Shown in pieces: positions 10,059 to 21,300 of a stretch of DNA of 47,874 bases. The stretch spans positions 1 to 47,874 of the forward strand of contig JAEEJK010000125.1 of the NCBI GenBank assembly GCA_016281815.1, written 5' to 3'. The DNA is from Prevotella sp. (GTDB lineage: Bacteria > Bacteroidota > Bacteroidia > Bacteroidales > Bacteroidaceae). The notes beneath the pieces were generated by a model, which saw only the letters and a program-made list of their open reading frames with translations, searched no databases and had not been told where the DNA came from. A program made the translations under genes and the position numbers. Every line of letters begins with the position of its first letter. The first letter of the stretch is position 1.

Positions 10059-13000
10059 ATGAAGAACAATACAAAACAAACCGTCAGGAATGTCCTGACC
10101 TTTCTGCTCCTCATGAGCATCACGCTGCCTGCCATGGCCAACTCCTTCTCGGACAAGGCCAGCAGGTCGGGCACCAGTGGAGGCGTCTCTTGGAACGCCA
10201 ATTTCCAAATTGAGTTTGAGAACAACACCAGCCACAGTTACGGTTGGTGGACAGGCGACGGCGAAGGCAGCATGTGGAACCGCCTCTGCATGGTGGAGGT
10301 CGGCAACGGCGCCACCTGCACCACTGCCAACCCAGGCTTTGACGTCAAGTTGGGCGTAGGTGTGAAGCACTCCAAAGACATGGAATACCAGAATACCGAT
10401 TTCGACTGGTATTTGGTGAAAGACAACGGCGAAACAAAAAAAGTGGCCGGCAGTTACATCAACAGCGATGACTCGCAATGCTACCTGCTTGACAACTATG
10501 CCTCGTCATACGTGTACATCACCCATCCACAACTGTTTCGCACAGGCTCAGGAAAAACGAGTTACGGGCACCAGATCGGAGCCCATGTAACCCTGACAAA
10601 GAAAGCCTGGGATGAGGGCTACACCCGCCTTCAAGTGAAGGGCTACAGCAAATACTACAAGAACCCTACACTTCGCGCCAAAGTGTGGATGTATGTACAC
10701 TACGATTATTACATCAAACTGGGTCAGCCAAAGTTTGAACTGGCTCCGGAGCCGGAGTATAAGTTCACCAGCCCTACGGAACTGACAGTCACATTCAGCA
10801 ACAACAGCCTCTCGCGCATCAACAGCAGCCAGATGATCAACTCCAGCGAGAGCGCACGCCTCGGTCTGCGCAACTGCGGCATCGTGAGCAGCAAAGTCAA
10901 CACCAATTGCTACCTGTATGTGCAGGCCAAAATCAATGGTTACTGGAAAGACTTGGACACCTTGGACATCAACACCGGAGGTTATGAGCCAAACGAGGTG
11001 AAACTGACCATCCCTGCCGACAAGCCCATCCGTCTTTACTACTTCAGATCCACCACCAGCACACACACCATGAAGACGGCTTACTACCGTGGAGGAAAGT
11101 GGACTGAGGGAAACGCTGATATCAAGCAGGTTTCCGACAGGGTACGAGTAATCAAGGAATTCTCCAATGCTCCCCTTTCGGCCATCAAGGCAGACTTCAA
11201 CCAAGTGACCGGTAAGGTGCTCATCTCATGGGACAAGAACACATCATACCTCGCCAACACCAAATTCCATGTCTATCGCACCCTACTCTACGATGACGGC
11301 TCCTATGCCGGCAACCGTGAGGAACTGGGCAGCACCACCTCCAACACGTTTGAGGACAACATAGACCGCGGCATGACATGGGGACGCAAGTACCGTTATG
11401 AGGTGGTTCTCCTCGACGATGAGTGGCTCAAAGCCGGGGTTAAGATTCCCACCGACCCACAGCCCCTTACTGACGTCAACTTCTCGCAATGCACGGTGAA
11501 CACCACCCCCGCCCTCAACTTCCATCTCACCCAGGACATGGATGAGACCGAGACAATCAAAATCAACTGGACCTTCCAGAACATCCCCGAGAAGGAGAGC
11601 GACCTCAACTTCCGCATCCACCGCATTGAGGGCGACGGCACCCTGACGCAGGATTACGGCAGCGTGAGCGCACGCCGCAAGGACGGCAAAGCCACGTTCA
11701 CCGACGACAAGCCGGAAAGCAACTGCGAGACTTATCGCTATTATGTGCAACTCGACCTTTTCGACAACTCACTGCATTATTTCAGCGACACCCTCACCGC
11801 ACGCATCACTGCCGCCACCACCCTGACAGACCTGACCGTGACCAAAGGCAGCACCAATGAGGGAGTGCGCGTCACATGGAAGGCCAACCAAGTGGGCACC
11901 AACCCCACGCAGTACAAGGTGCTGCGCCGCTTCATCGGCACCAACGACTGGATTACCGTGCACACCACCAAGGGAACAGAATCGGAATACACCTTCCTCG
12001 ACACCAATACCGAACCAGGCCGGTACTATGAATACAATGTTGAGGCATACGGTGCCAACTGCGAGAACGACAATGCCCCGCTGCTCACCGACAGCCGCAT
12101 GGAACCTGGTTTCGGACAAGCCACGGGTACCATCTCCGGCCGCGTCACCTTCGACACCGGAACTGCAGTGGACAATGTGAAAGTCAATCTCCTGCGCAGC
12201 GATGACGAGGTGAATGGGAAGACCTACTCCTTTGCCCGCAAGGTGATGGAGTCTGGCACCGGCATTGCCTGGGAAAGCAACGCAGATGATATAAGAGAAC
12301 TGATGGGTGCCCAGAAGGATTGGACCGTGCAGATGTGGGTGCGTCCCGACGATGTCGCCACCACCGAAAGGTTGTACCTGCTTGACGTCTACCGCATCCT
12401 GAGTGTCTATCTGGAAAAGGGCAGCACCAGCGCGACAGATTACCAACTGTATTGGCTCAACTGCCACAATGAGACCTATTCAACCAATAAAATTGCTGAT
12501 GGCATCCCCGTCAATGAGTACAGTCATATCACCATCGTACACAAGAAAGACTCCATCTTAGGTTACGTCAATGGCACGTTGTTGGCCAGCCATCCACTCG
12601 ACAACGGCAATTATGACGAAAGGCTGAGCAACTACACCGGTCCTCTGGCCCTCAATTTCGGCACCGGCCAGTTCACCGGATATCTCGATGAGGTACGTAT
12701 GTGGAACAGGGCCATCACCGCCAAGGAGGTGAGCAACAACTACGGCCGCGTCATCAGTGGCCGCGAGGAAGGTCTGAAAATCTACTGGCCCTTCGACGAG
12801 GGTCTTGACAATTACGCTTTTGACGAGTCGCGTACCAGCGGCGTGGCCAACGGGCATCATCCCAATCTGAAAACGACAGCGAGCAGTCCGCTTACGCCCA
12901 GTTCCAGCCAACTCGGACTTTATGGCGTGACCAACCAGCAGGGTGAGTATATCATCCGAGGCATCCCCTTCACCGGCAGCGGTACCGGCTATACCGTGCA

Positions 13001-16000
13001 GCCCGAACTGGGCATCCACGAATTCTCGCCCAGCACACGCACCGGCTTCATCAGCACGGGTTCGATGTCGCTCAACAACTACGATTTCACCGATGTCTCC
13101 AGTTTCACCGTCACAGGCAAAATCATGTACGCCGGCACCGACATCCCCGTGGACAGCGTGCAGTTCGCTATCGACGGCACGACATGCATGGCCGATGGTG
13201 AGATTATCTACACCAACAGCAACGGCGAGTACACCATCAGCGTACCCATCGGTTCGCATTACATCACTGCCTCACGTTCAGGACATACTTTCGTGGGACA
13301 AGGCCGCTATCCACAGGAAAAAGGCACCACATTTGAGTTCCGCACCGACCAGACCATCAACTTCACCGACAACACGCTTGTCCACTTCGGAGGCCGCCTC
13401 ACCGGCAGTGCCCCAGAGGGGAAGAAACCCCTTGGCTACGGCGTGAGCAAGAACACCATCGGTCAGGCCACCCTGCAACTCGAATCTCTCGACTTCCCGC
13501 AGTGCCGCCTCAACGTGGTGGAGCAGAACAACGGTCTGGTGACACAGATTGTCAACAACAGCGAGAACCTGCCCGTGGAGAGCAACTCGGAATTGGTAAA
13601 CAGCGAGTCATGGCGTGCCGGAGGCGATGACAATGCCATGAAGTACATCTACATCAAGACCGACCCCAAGACGGGAGAGTTCAGTGCCATGCTTCCCCCG
13701 CTGCGCTACCGCGTGAGCAACGTGAGTTTTGAGCACAATCCAGAGATGGACAATGCGTATGTCTTCCAGAACCTCAACTCCATCGACCTCACCAAGGTAT
13801 ATGAGGAGGTCACCCCCGACACACTTTGGGACGACAGCCACACCAGTTACGAGCCATTGTTCAAGTGCAAGAAGGTGCTGCGGCTCACCTACCGCTCACC
13901 GGTGGAATTTGATGTCAGTCAGGTAGGTGCCTCCAACGGATTCTTCGGCACCGACTCGGTAAGCATCACCACAACCAATACAGAGGAAGAGCGAGTGGCT
14001 GTGGCCACCATCAATGCAGACGATACGCCCAACTATCTTTACAACTATCCCATTTTTGAGCAAAATGACAATTACTCCTTCAAGGTGCGCGTCTTTGAAT
14101 CATACACCAACTATGACGAAGACAAAGAGGGGAAACGCTATGAGATAGCCCTTGCCGACTCCGTCATCACCATCGACAATGAGTTGGGCGAACAGGTGAT
14201 GGTGGCCAAGGAAACTGTGAAAAACGACACCCTCTCACTGAACATGGGTGACATCGTACATCTCGAGGCCAACCAACTGAAACTCGACTCTCTGGGCACC
14301 GCCATCTACAAATGGTCGGCAGGTTTCCCCAACCTCACTGCTCCCTACACGCATTCGATGAACATCTTTACCTCCGTCAATGGTACTATATATGGCTGGA
14401 AACAGGGTAGTTTCGAAGGCATCGTCTTCGGAGCCATTCCCACTGGCAACAACTTCGTCACAGTCGGTCCCGAGAAAGTGGCAATGGTGCTGCGCGACCC
14501 GCCAGGTGCCAACTCCTCTGCCTCATGGCAAAACGACACCATCCATGTAACCTCCAATGACATCATCAAATTTGCTGGTTCCACCGACGGCATATCGTGG
14601 AAATTCGGTACCGGCATGGAAGAGTCAATATATATGGGAGTGGGCGTCATGAAAAAATCCTTGGATGCTGAAGCCATGTACGACAACGAAATCGGCACAG
14701 AGGCCACTTTGGAAGGCATCTATGGCGGCGGTGACCAAACCACCATATCCACCACCGAGAAGATATCCACCTCAACATTGAACTCATACGTGGGTTCTGG
14801 TGGCGACCTCTTCATCGGCTATTCAAAGAACTATCTCTTTGGCGGTGCCATGATTGTAGGTTTGCAAAAACAACTCGACGGCACCTACACCCTCGGTATG
14901 GATAAAGGTATGAGCGTAAGTTCTAAGTTCAACACTTTCTTCCGCTATACGCAGAAATATATTGAGGAAACTCAAATTCCCAACCTCAAGATGCTGCGCA
15001 ACAAGTTGCTCACCCAGGTGAAAAGCGTTTCCGAGATTCCGCTCAAGGTTGACAAACTCACGTTCTACACCACCCTTTCACCCGATGACCCACATTATGG
15101 ATCCAGCAACACAGACAAGAAAATCTGGAATAATCAAGCCTCGGATGATGCACATTCCGACGATGGTCCAAGTTATGTGATGCGAGTGCCTGATGACTTC
15201 GAAGGTGTGGATTCCGTCGCATTCTACAACAATGCCATCGACAACTGGATCAATTGTCTGAAAGATAATGAAGAAGACAAGGTGAAAGCCTTCAATGATC
15301 CCAAAATGCTAGAACGCAACTTCTCATGGGACCGTGGAACCACCGAAAGTTATACCTCATCCACCAGCGACAAGGAATGGGATTACTCAGGTTTAAACAA
15401 ATCTATCAAGTTATTTGCCAAACTGAAATATGGCGTTGAAGGTACAGTCTTAGACGTGAAGACCTTCACCTACCAACTGACCAATCTGGACCTCCACTGG
15501 CATTACACCAGAAAGACCACGACAACTGACGAAACCAAGAATACATTCAGTTACACGCTCAACGACAACAACCGCAGCGCAGCCCTCTCGGTGGATGTGT
15601 TTAAGTCTCCGAAGGGCTGGGGACCCATCTTCCGCACCCGCGGCGGTCAGACCAGTTGTCCCTATGAGGGAGAGGAAAAGACCAAATACTACGAACCCGT
15701 CACCGTGCTCAACTACGCCACGATGAAGGTGGACAATCCGAAAATCTCCATCCCCGAGAACATGATTCTCGACGTGCCCTCCGGGCGTGAGGCCACCCTT
15801 GAAATCGTGCTCAAGAACGAGAGTGAGACAGAAGAACCCCTTCTGGTGCCCGACCTGATGTGCCTTGACAACCCCGACGGTCTGCAAATATTCGTGGATG
15901 GCCAGCCCATCACCGGTGGTCTCACCATACCTCTTCCATATAATATTCCCACCAAAAAAACATTGGTCATCCGGCAGTCGGATACCTCCATTCTCAAGTA

Positions 16001-19000
16001 CGACAATGTCGAACTAGGTCTTGTTTCCAACTGTGAGTTCAACAAAGTCTATGACCGGGCACATTTCTCCATCCGCTTTACGCAAGCAGCCCCCAATGCC
16101 ACCATCGCCGTCAACAAGACCGTGATAAATGCCAACGACGTGGAGAAGAACCATGACGGCTATCTCACCGTGACCGCCAAGGACTATGACCGCACGTTCA
16201 ACGGATTCAAGAGCATCCGTGTGAAATACCGCTTCATTGGCGACAACAGTTGGATTACCGCCCATGAGTTCTTCAACGGTATGGATATGGTGAAAGACGG
16301 CAAACTTCAAGACGGTCAGTCGCTGCTGGATGAGGATAAGTCAAGCGTAAGTTACTCCTTCGCGCTGCCTCAGATTGACGGCCACTACATGGTGTGCATT
16401 GAAACCACCAGCCAATACAAGGATAGTGAGGTGACATGGCAGAGCGAGGAAATCGAGATTGTGAAGGATACCCACGGGCCGATGCTGCTCGGTCAGGCAT
16501 ATCCCAACAGCGGCATCCTCACCCCCACCGATGACATCCATATCAAGTTCAATGAGCCCATCCGTGCCAACTACCTCACGAAGGAGAAGAACTTCACCCT
16601 GATAGGTGACCTCAATGAGTCGCCCATCGACCACTATGTATCGCTGCAACTCAACGGGACTCCATTGACCTACGATGGCTACATCCCTGTAAGCAACACC
16701 AGTTTCTCATCATCGATGTGGCTCTACAGACAGAGCGGAGGCACCATCCTTGAGCATGGTACCACCAACAGCCAGATTGCTCTCGATGTGGATGACAACG
16801 GCTATGCTACCCTCACTGTCAACGGACAGCAGTTTGCCGCCAATGCCGTGCAGATACCCGCCAACCAGTGGGTGTTCCTCGCCACAAGTTATGTCCACAC
16901 CGCCACAGAGAACTACTATGACGCACAAGTAAGTACCGACAAAGAGACGCTGACGCTGTTCAACCACCAGCCTGTGCCACAGTACAACAACACCGCACAA
17001 CTCACCTTGGGTGAAGGCCTGAAAGGTGCCATGCATGAACTGACAGTATGGTCTACCGCCCGCACACCTGAGCAGATGCGTGAGTACATGTATAAAACGT
17101 TGCCCATCTATAAGGACGGTCTGGTCGGATACTGGCGCATGAACGAAGGTCACGGCACTGTCCTGACCGACTGCGCCCGCGGTCGCAACATTTACCTCGA
17201 AACAGAGTCATGGAACCTCAACAATGTGAATATGGCCGCCCATCTCGACGGCAGTGCCTACATCAAGGCCAATGTTTCCACCGAGGCTCTCACCGACGAT
17301 GACAACTACCTGCTCTCACTGTGGTTCAAGGGAGACAAGGACGCCAATGCCGGTGCCTCGCTCTTCTCGCTTACCGACCGCATGTCGGTGGATTTCGACA
17401 CCAACCGTGCGCTGTTGCTCCACACCTATCGCGGACAGTCATCACTCAACTCTGAGGGCAGCGCCACCGTGCTCACCGATAAGAACTACAACGACGGACA
17501 ATGGCACCACTTCGCCCTCAACGTGCGCCGTGGCACCTCTGCCAACGTATATATCGACGGTCAACCGGTGAAAACCATCAACGAGACTGAAGTGCCGGCA
17601 TTTGCCGCCACCCATGTCTTCCTCGGTGCCCGCGAGCGCAATGTCGGCAACGAGTTGAAACCCGACCGGTTCTTCAAGGGCGACATCGATGAGTTTGCCG
17701 TATATAAGGCCACCATCGACGGCACCTCCATCAGCGAAAGCCGCTACTTCCAGAGCGACTCTGTCTCTACGGCTCTGTTGGTGTATTATCCCATGGAGCA
17801 TAAGCACAAAGACGCCAACGGCGTTATACTTGCTGAGTTCAGCCTCGACAGCGGCAAGAAGACCACCACGGGGCAGTTGCTCACTGCCGAAGGTCCCAAC
17901 GTGACGCAAGCCGTCAACGCACCCTCGCTGAAGACGATGACCACGCACGAGAACCTCGACTTCGACTTCACCGCCAGTGAGGATGAAATCTATATCAAAC
18001 TCAAGACACTGCCCTCAAGGATGCACGGCAACCTGGTATCCTTCACCGTTCATGGCGTGCCCGATGTCTCAGGCAATCTCTCAGAGCCCATCACCTGGAC
18101 AGCGAGAGCCAACTTCAGCACATTGAAGTGGGAGCCATACATGTCGGACATCATATACATCAACAAGGATTACAACTACGAAACAGGTGTCAATGTGCCT
18201 CTTGCGAACATCGGTACAGAGACTTGCAACTACAAACTTACTTCGTTGCCCTCATGGCTGACTGCCGACAAGATGGAAGGCACCATCGCTGTAGGACAAA
18301 AGGAGACCATCAATTTTACCATAGGATCCAATGCGCCCTTGGGCACCAACGTGTTCGTCATCTATGCCTCCAACAACGATGGCATTCTCGAACCACAGAC
18401 ATTCTACGTCATCGTCTATGGCAACTCACCAGAATGGCATGTTGACGAATTATTGTACGAGAACTCCATGAGCATCATCGGACAGGTTTACATCCATGAC
18501 AAGATCGCCACGCAGGGAATGACACAGATTGCAGCCTTCATCGACGATGAGTGCCGTGGCGTATCATATCCACAACTCATGACCTCGCGCGACGCCTATT
18601 TCACCAACCTCGTGATTTATGGCAATGCAGCCGATGAGAAGAAGCCCATCACCTTCCGCATCTATGACAGTGAACGAGGCGTGGTCTACAGCGATGTGCT
18701 CACTTCCATCGCAGGGAAGGATACCGACATCACCTTCATCAACAACAATCTGAAAGGAGACTACGACGTGCCGGTGAAATGGAATGCCACCAACCTGATA
18801 GAGCAGGTCATCGACCTTGCTTACTCATGGAACTGGATGTCGATCAACGTGCAGCCACTCCCCAACAAGGAATCACCCGACGATGTGTTTGGCAACAGCC
18901 CGGCCTTCTACAGCGTGAAAAACAAGGAAGGCAAGATTGCCTTCTGCAAGACCACAGGATGGCAGGGCACACTCAACACCATGGTTCCAGGCGCGATGTA

Positions 19001-19970
19001 CAAACTGAAGATGTCGAACGCCATCCAGCGAAAGACCATCCGTGGCACCTATATTGACACGAGGGAGAAGACAATCACCATCCATCCAGACTACAACTGG
19101 ATTGGTTCTCTGTCCATCTTCAACCTCAGCCTCAATGAGGCATTCGCCGAACTGCAACCCGTGAAGGGCGACTGGGTGATTGCCAAGACTGGAATTGCCT
19201 ACTACAACGGCTTCTCATGGGAAGGCACCCTGCAAAGCATCATACCTGGAATGGGATATGTTTATAAGTCGGCAGCCAAGGAAGAGAAAACCTTCCACTT
19301 CCCAACCATAGAAGGCAGCCTGCAGGCCAACCGTGTGGGATTCGACGCTGAAAATGACATCGACGCTGTCAGCGAAAGCAACTGGCAACCGTTCACACCC
19401 CTCGACCACCACATGTTCTCAGACAACATGAATGTGATAGCCACGCTCACCGACGGCACCGTGGCAGTGGACACGGCTTGGGTGGCCGCCTACATCGACG
19501 GAGAATGCCGCGGTGTGACACGCGCCATCAACGGCATCTACTATATCAACGTGGCTGCCAATGCCGAGGAGTCGGGCAAAGAGGTGAGGTTCCGCACCTT
19601 CTACAATGGTGAGGTGAAAGGCATCGTGGAAACCACCCACTTCCTGAGCGACAACATCGAGGGCGACCCCGAAACACCGAAGACGCTCACCATCAGCAAT
19701 ACCCTGGGCATCAACGAACTTCAGTACGCAGGCATCAGCATTGCTCCCGCGAGGACACAGCGCATGGTATATGTGCGCTCCGAGCAACCGCTGCACAGCG
19801 TGGAGATATTCTCCACCGTGGGAGCACTGGTGCAGTCCTGCCCAATCAATGATGGCATGGCAGACATCGACCTGCTCACCATCGCCGACGGTGTCTATAT
19901 CGTGAAGGCGGTTGACCAGGCTGGCAACAAATGTGTGAAACGTATCATCAAAACCAACAAAGCAGAATGA
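10059..19970 (+). CDS. Giant secreted LamG/FN3 protein with T9SS sorting domain
   Basis: A 3303-residue protein with a signal peptide (VLTFLLLMSITLPAMA, cleavage near residue 27) and a C-terminal type IX secretion type A sorting domain over about the last 80 residues (a beta domain with HSVEIFSTVGALV and IADGVYIVKAVD). Domains seen between them: three FN3-like modules (about 378-680); a carboxypeptidase-regulatory-like beta domain beginning GTISGRVTFDTGTAVDN (about 690) that is split by a LamG/concanavalin-like domain (about 725-900) and resumes at TNQQGEYIIRGIPF; a second regulatory-like domain (about 1015-1085); a long region without recognised domains (about 1085-2130); an Ig-like segment with IHIKFNEPIRANYL (about 2150); and two more LamG domains (about 2200-2360 and 2400-2560). 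No catalytic motif was recognised. It is probably a surface adhesin or glycan-binding protein anchored through T9SS. The stop overlaps the next gene (ATGA). Confidence 0.85.
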   Translation: MKNNTKQTVRNVLTFLLLMSITLPAMANSFSDKASRSGTSGGVSWNANFQIEFENNTSHSYGWWTGDGEGSMWNRLCMVEVGNGATCTTANPGFDVKLGVGVKHSKDMEYQNTDFDWYLVKDNGETKKVAGSYINSDDSQCYLLDNYASSYVYITHPQLFRTGSGKTSYGHQIGAHVTLTKKAWDEGYTRLQVKGYSKYYKNPTLRAKVWMYVHYDYYIKLGQPKFELAPEPEYKFTSPTELTVTFSNNSLSRINSSQMINSSESARLGLRNCGIVSSKVNTNCYLYVQAKINGYWKDLDTLDINTGGYEPNEVKLTIPADKPIRLYYFRSTTSTHTMKTAYYRGGKWTEGNADIKQVSDRVRVIKEFSNAPLSAIKADFNQVTGKVLISWDKNTSYLANTKFHVYRTLLYDDGSYAGNREELGSTTSNTFEDNIDRGMTWGRKYRYEVVLLDDEWLKAGVKIPTDPQPLTDVNFSQCTVNTTPALNFHLTQDMDETETIKINWTFQNIPEKESDLNFRIHRIEGDGTLTQDYGSVSARRKDGKATFTDDKPESNCETYRYYVQLDLFDNSLHYFSDTLTARITAATTLTDLTVTKGSTNEGVRVTWKANQVGTNPTQYKVLRRFIGTNDWITVHTTKGTESEYTFLDTNTEPGRYYEYNVEAYGANCENDNAPLLTDSRMEPGFGQATGTISGRVTFDTGTAVDNVKVNLLRSDDEVNGKTYSFARKVMESGTGIAWESNADDIRELMGAQKDWTVQMWVRPDDVATTERLYLLDVYRILSVYLEKGSTSATDYQLYWLNCHNETYSTNKIADGIPVNEYSHITIVHKKDSILGYVNGTLLASHPLDNGNYDERLSNYTGPLALNFGTGQFTGYLDEVRMWNRAITAKEVSNNYGRVISGREEGLKIYWPFDEGLDNYAFDESRTSGVANGHHPNLKTTASSPLTPSSSQLGLYGVTNQQGEYIIRGIPFTGSGTGYTVQPELGIHEFSPSTRTGFISTGSMSLNNYDFTDVSSFTVTGKIMYAGTDIPVDSVQFAIDGTTCMADGEIIYTNSNGEYTISVPIGSHYITASRSGHTFVGQGRYPQEKGTTFEFRTDQTINFTDNTLVHFGGRLTGSAPEGKKPLGYGVSKNTIGQATLQLESLDFPQCRLNVVEQNNGLVTQIVNNSENLPVESNSELVNSESWRAGGDDNAMKYIYIKTDPKTGEFSAMLPPLRYRVSNVSFEHNPEMDNAYVFQNLNSIDLTKVYEEVTPDTLWDDSHTSYEPLFKCKKVLRLTYRSPVEFDVSQVGASNGFFGTDSVSITTTNTEEERVAVATINADDTPNYLYNYPIFEQNDNYSFKVRVFESYTNYDEDKEGKRYEIALADSVITIDNELGEQVMVAKETVKNDTLSLNMGDIVHLEANQLKLDSLGTAIYKWSAGFPNLTAPYTHSMNIFTSVNGTIYGWKQGSFEGIVFGAIPTGNNFVTVGPEKVAMVLRDPPGANSSASWQNDTIHVTSNDIIKFAGSTDGISWKFGTGMEESIYMGVGVMKKSLDAEAMYDNEIGTEATLEGIYGGGDQTTISTTEKISTSTLNSYVGSGGDLFIGYSKNYLFGGAMIVGLQKQLDGTYTLGMDKGMSVSSKFNTFFRYTQKYIEETQIPNLKMLRNKLLTQVKSVSEIPLKVDKLTFYTTLSPDDPHYGSSNTDKKIWNNQASDDAHSDDGPSYVMRVPDDFEGVDSVAFYNNAIDNWINCLKDNEEDKVKAFNDPKMLERNFSWDRGTTESYTSSTSDKEWDYSGLNKSIKLFAKLKYGVEGTVLDVKTFTYQLTNLDLHWHYTRKTTTTDETKNTFSYTLNDNNRSAALSVDVFKSPKGWGPIFRTRGGQTSCPYEGEEKTKYYEPVTVLNYATMKVDNPKISIPENMILDVPSGREATLEIVLKNESETEEPLLVPDLMCLDNPDGLQIFVDGQPITGGLTIPLPYNIPTKKTLVIRQSDTSILKYDNVELGLVSNCEFNKVYDRAHFSIRFTQAAPNATIAVNKTVINANDVEKNHDGYLTVTAKDYDRTFNGFKSIRVKYRFIGDNSWITAHEFFNGMDMVKDGKLQDGQSLLDEDKSSVSYSFALPQIDGHYMVCIETTSQYKDSEVTWQSEEIEIVKDTHGPMLLGQAYPNSGILTPTDDIHIKFNEPIRANYLTKEKNFTLIGDLNESPIDHYVSLQLNGTPLTYDGYIPVSNTSFSSSMWLYRQSGGTILEHGTTNSQIALDVDDNGYATLTVNGQQFAANAVQIPANQWVFLATSYVHTATENYYDAQVSTDKETLTLFNHQPVPQYNNTAQLTLGEGLKGAMHELTVWSTARTPEQMREYMYKTLPIYKDGLVGYWRMNEGHGTVLTDCARGRNIYLETESWNLNNVNMAAHLDGSAYIKANVSTEALTDDDNYLLSLWFKGDKDANAGASLFSLTDRMSVDFDTNRALLLHTYRGQSSLNSEGSATVLTDKNYNDGQWHHFALNVRRGTSANVYIDGQPVKTINETEVPAFAATHVFLGARERNVGNELKPDRFFKGDIDEFAVYKATIDGTSISESRYFQSDSVSTALLVYYPMEHKHKDANGVILAEFSLDSGKKTTTGQLLTAEGPNVTQAVNAPSLKTMTTHENLDFDFTASEDEIYIKLKTLPSRMHGNLVSFTVHGVPDVSGNLSEPITWTARANFSTLKWEPYMSDIIYINKDYNYETGVNVPLANIGTETCNYKLTSLPSWLTADKMEGTIAVGQKETINFTIGSNAPLGTNVFVIYASNNDGILEPQTFYVIVYGNSPEWHVDELLYENSMSIIGQVYIHDKIATQGMTQIAAFIDDECRGVSYPQLMTSRDAYFTNLVIYGNAADEKKPITFRIYDSERGVVYSDVLTSIAGKDTDITFINNNLKGDYDVPVKWNATNLIEQVIDLAYSWNWMSINVQPLPNKESPDDVFGNSPAFYSVKNKEGKIAFCKTTGWQGTLNTMVPGAMYKLKMSNAIQRKTIRGTYIDTREKTITIHPDYNWIGSLSIFNLSLNEAFAELQPVKGDWVIAKTGIAYYNGFSWEGTLQSIIPGMGYVYKSAAKEEKTFHFPTIEGSLQANRVGFDAENDIDAVSESNWQPFTPLDHHMFSDNMNVIATLTDGTVAVDTAWVAAYIDGECRGVTRAINGIYYINVAANAEESGKEVRFRTFYNGEVKGIVETTHFLSDNIEGDPETPKTLTISNTLGINELQYAGISIAPARTQRMVYVRSEQPLHSVEIFSTVGALVQSCPINDGMADIDLLTIADGVYIVKAVDQAGNKCVKRIIKTNKAE

Positions 19971-21280
19971 GAACGGCGGTTTTTCGTCAACTATTGCCCG
20001 TGATGCTGCTCCTTGCCCTGGTGCAAGGAGCGGCATCCGCGCAAGATAGAGATGAAGTCAGGAGAGTGGTAAGAGGAGGAGTGGTGTATGAAATCCAAGG
20101 AGTAGTTTGGAAGTGCACCGGCTATGACAGTACCGACGATTCTTTCCCCCCAGACGGTGTGATCACCATCCTCAGCGAATTGGAGAATGTGGGTGACAAT
20201 GAAGTGCCTATTCCCATTACTGAGATTGTGAATTGGGCTTTCAATGACCAATACAATAATGTTGATACAGAGGATATTCATGGGGTGGTCATCTCTGAGG
20301 GCATCAAGACAATCGGTCAGTATGCTTTCAACAGGTGTGTCAACATCACCCATATCACGCTGCCAACCACCATCGAATTTGTGGGTGAAGGTGCATTCCA
20401 CTGTGGTGACAATCTGCGATGGGTGGACTGCCGTCAAGTGAATACGGCTTGGAATAACCAACTGTCGAATGATGACTACATCAGTTTCTTCGGACCCTCC
20501 GATTATCTGATGAATCTCAAATTCACCTTGCTCTACATGCCTTCTTGGTGGGTAATAGGTGGCACCAATGTCATCCTCACTGATGCCAGCGGCAACCGTT
20601 CCTGCCAGGAATTCCACTACTCACGCAACATGGACTATTGTGTACCTGACGGATTCACCGCCGCAAAATGCACCGTTTTCCAAAAACTGGCGGCCGACGA
20701 AGGTGCTTACTCTGTATGTGTGCCCTACTCATTGCCCGTGCCACAGGGTGCCAAAGCCTACTCCTTGAGAAAGAGGAATGACACCGACGTGTGCTTCAGT
20801 CAGATTACCGGCAATATGGAACCCTTCAAGCCCTATCTCATCGTAGCCTCTGAGAATGTGGCACTCGACTGCGACAGCGAGCGGGAACTCTTGACAACAG
20901 AGGCTGCTGAGGCTCGGCTGACAACGGACAATGCCAATGGTGTCACCATCCATGGCACACTCAAACGGATTGGGAATACAGCGGCGGCAAATGGGGCATA
21001 TTATGTGCTTCAGGCCAACAATGAATGGAAAAAGGTGTCCACCCAGAACAGCACGGTGACCGTACCTCCATACAGGGTCTACCTCACACTCGACCAAGCA
21101 CAGTCTGGCAACCTCCATTTCAGTTTCTACGACGCAGAGGATGCCATCACGGTGCCCACCACGTCACCTGTTCAGACACTGGACGACAGATGGAACACCA
21201 TCCATGGGCAGCAACTGAATGGCCAACCCAAGGCCAAGGGCGTGTTCATCCACAACGGACGCAAGATTGTGGTCAGATAA
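19967..21280 (+). CDS. BspA-type leucine-rich repeat surface protein
   Basis: A 437-residue exported protein. I take the ATG at 19967, which overlaps the preceding stop as ATGA and gives a clean signal peptide (RQLLPVMLLLALVQGAASAQ); a longer in-frame start 36 bases upstream lies inside the giant gene and would spoil it. Residues about 105-152 carry BspA/LRR_5 repeats (ISEGIKTIGQYAFNRC, ITLPTTIEFVGEGAFHCG). The rest is beta-rich, and the end (HGQQLNGQPKAKGVFIHNGRKIVV) matches the short C-terminal tails seen on many Prevotella surface proteins. BspA relatives bind host or bacterial surface proteins. Coupling to the giant T9SS gene suggests the two are made and displayed together. Confidence 0.78.
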   Translation: MRTAVFRQLLPVMLLLALVQGAASAQDRDEVRRVVRGGVVYEIQGVVWKCTGYDSTDDSFPPDGVITILSELENVGDNEVPIPITEIVNWAFNDQYNNVDTEDIHGVVISEGIKTIGQYAFNRCVNITHITLPTTIEFVGEGAFHCGDNLRWVDCRQVNTAWNNQLSNDDYISFFGPSDYLMNLKFTLLYMPSWWVIGGTNVILTDASGNRSCQEFHYSRNMDYCVPDGFTAAKCTVFQKLAADEGAYSVCVPYSLPVPQGAKAYSLRKRNDTDVCFSQITGNMEPFKPYLIVASENVALDCDSERELLTTEAAEARLTTDNANGVTIHGTLKRIGNTAAANGAYYVLQANNEWKKVSTQNSTVTVPPYRVYLTLDQAQSGNLHFSFYDAEDAITVPTTSPVQTLDDRWNTIHGQQLNGQPKAKGVFIHNGRKIVVR

Positions 21281-21300
21281 CTTTACCAACACAACAAATA

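Noticed and set aside
19931..19966. Upstream start for the LRR gene
   Set aside because: It would place 12 extra residues before the signal peptide and lies inside the giant gene; the ATG at 19967 in the ATGA overlap gives a proper signal peptide.
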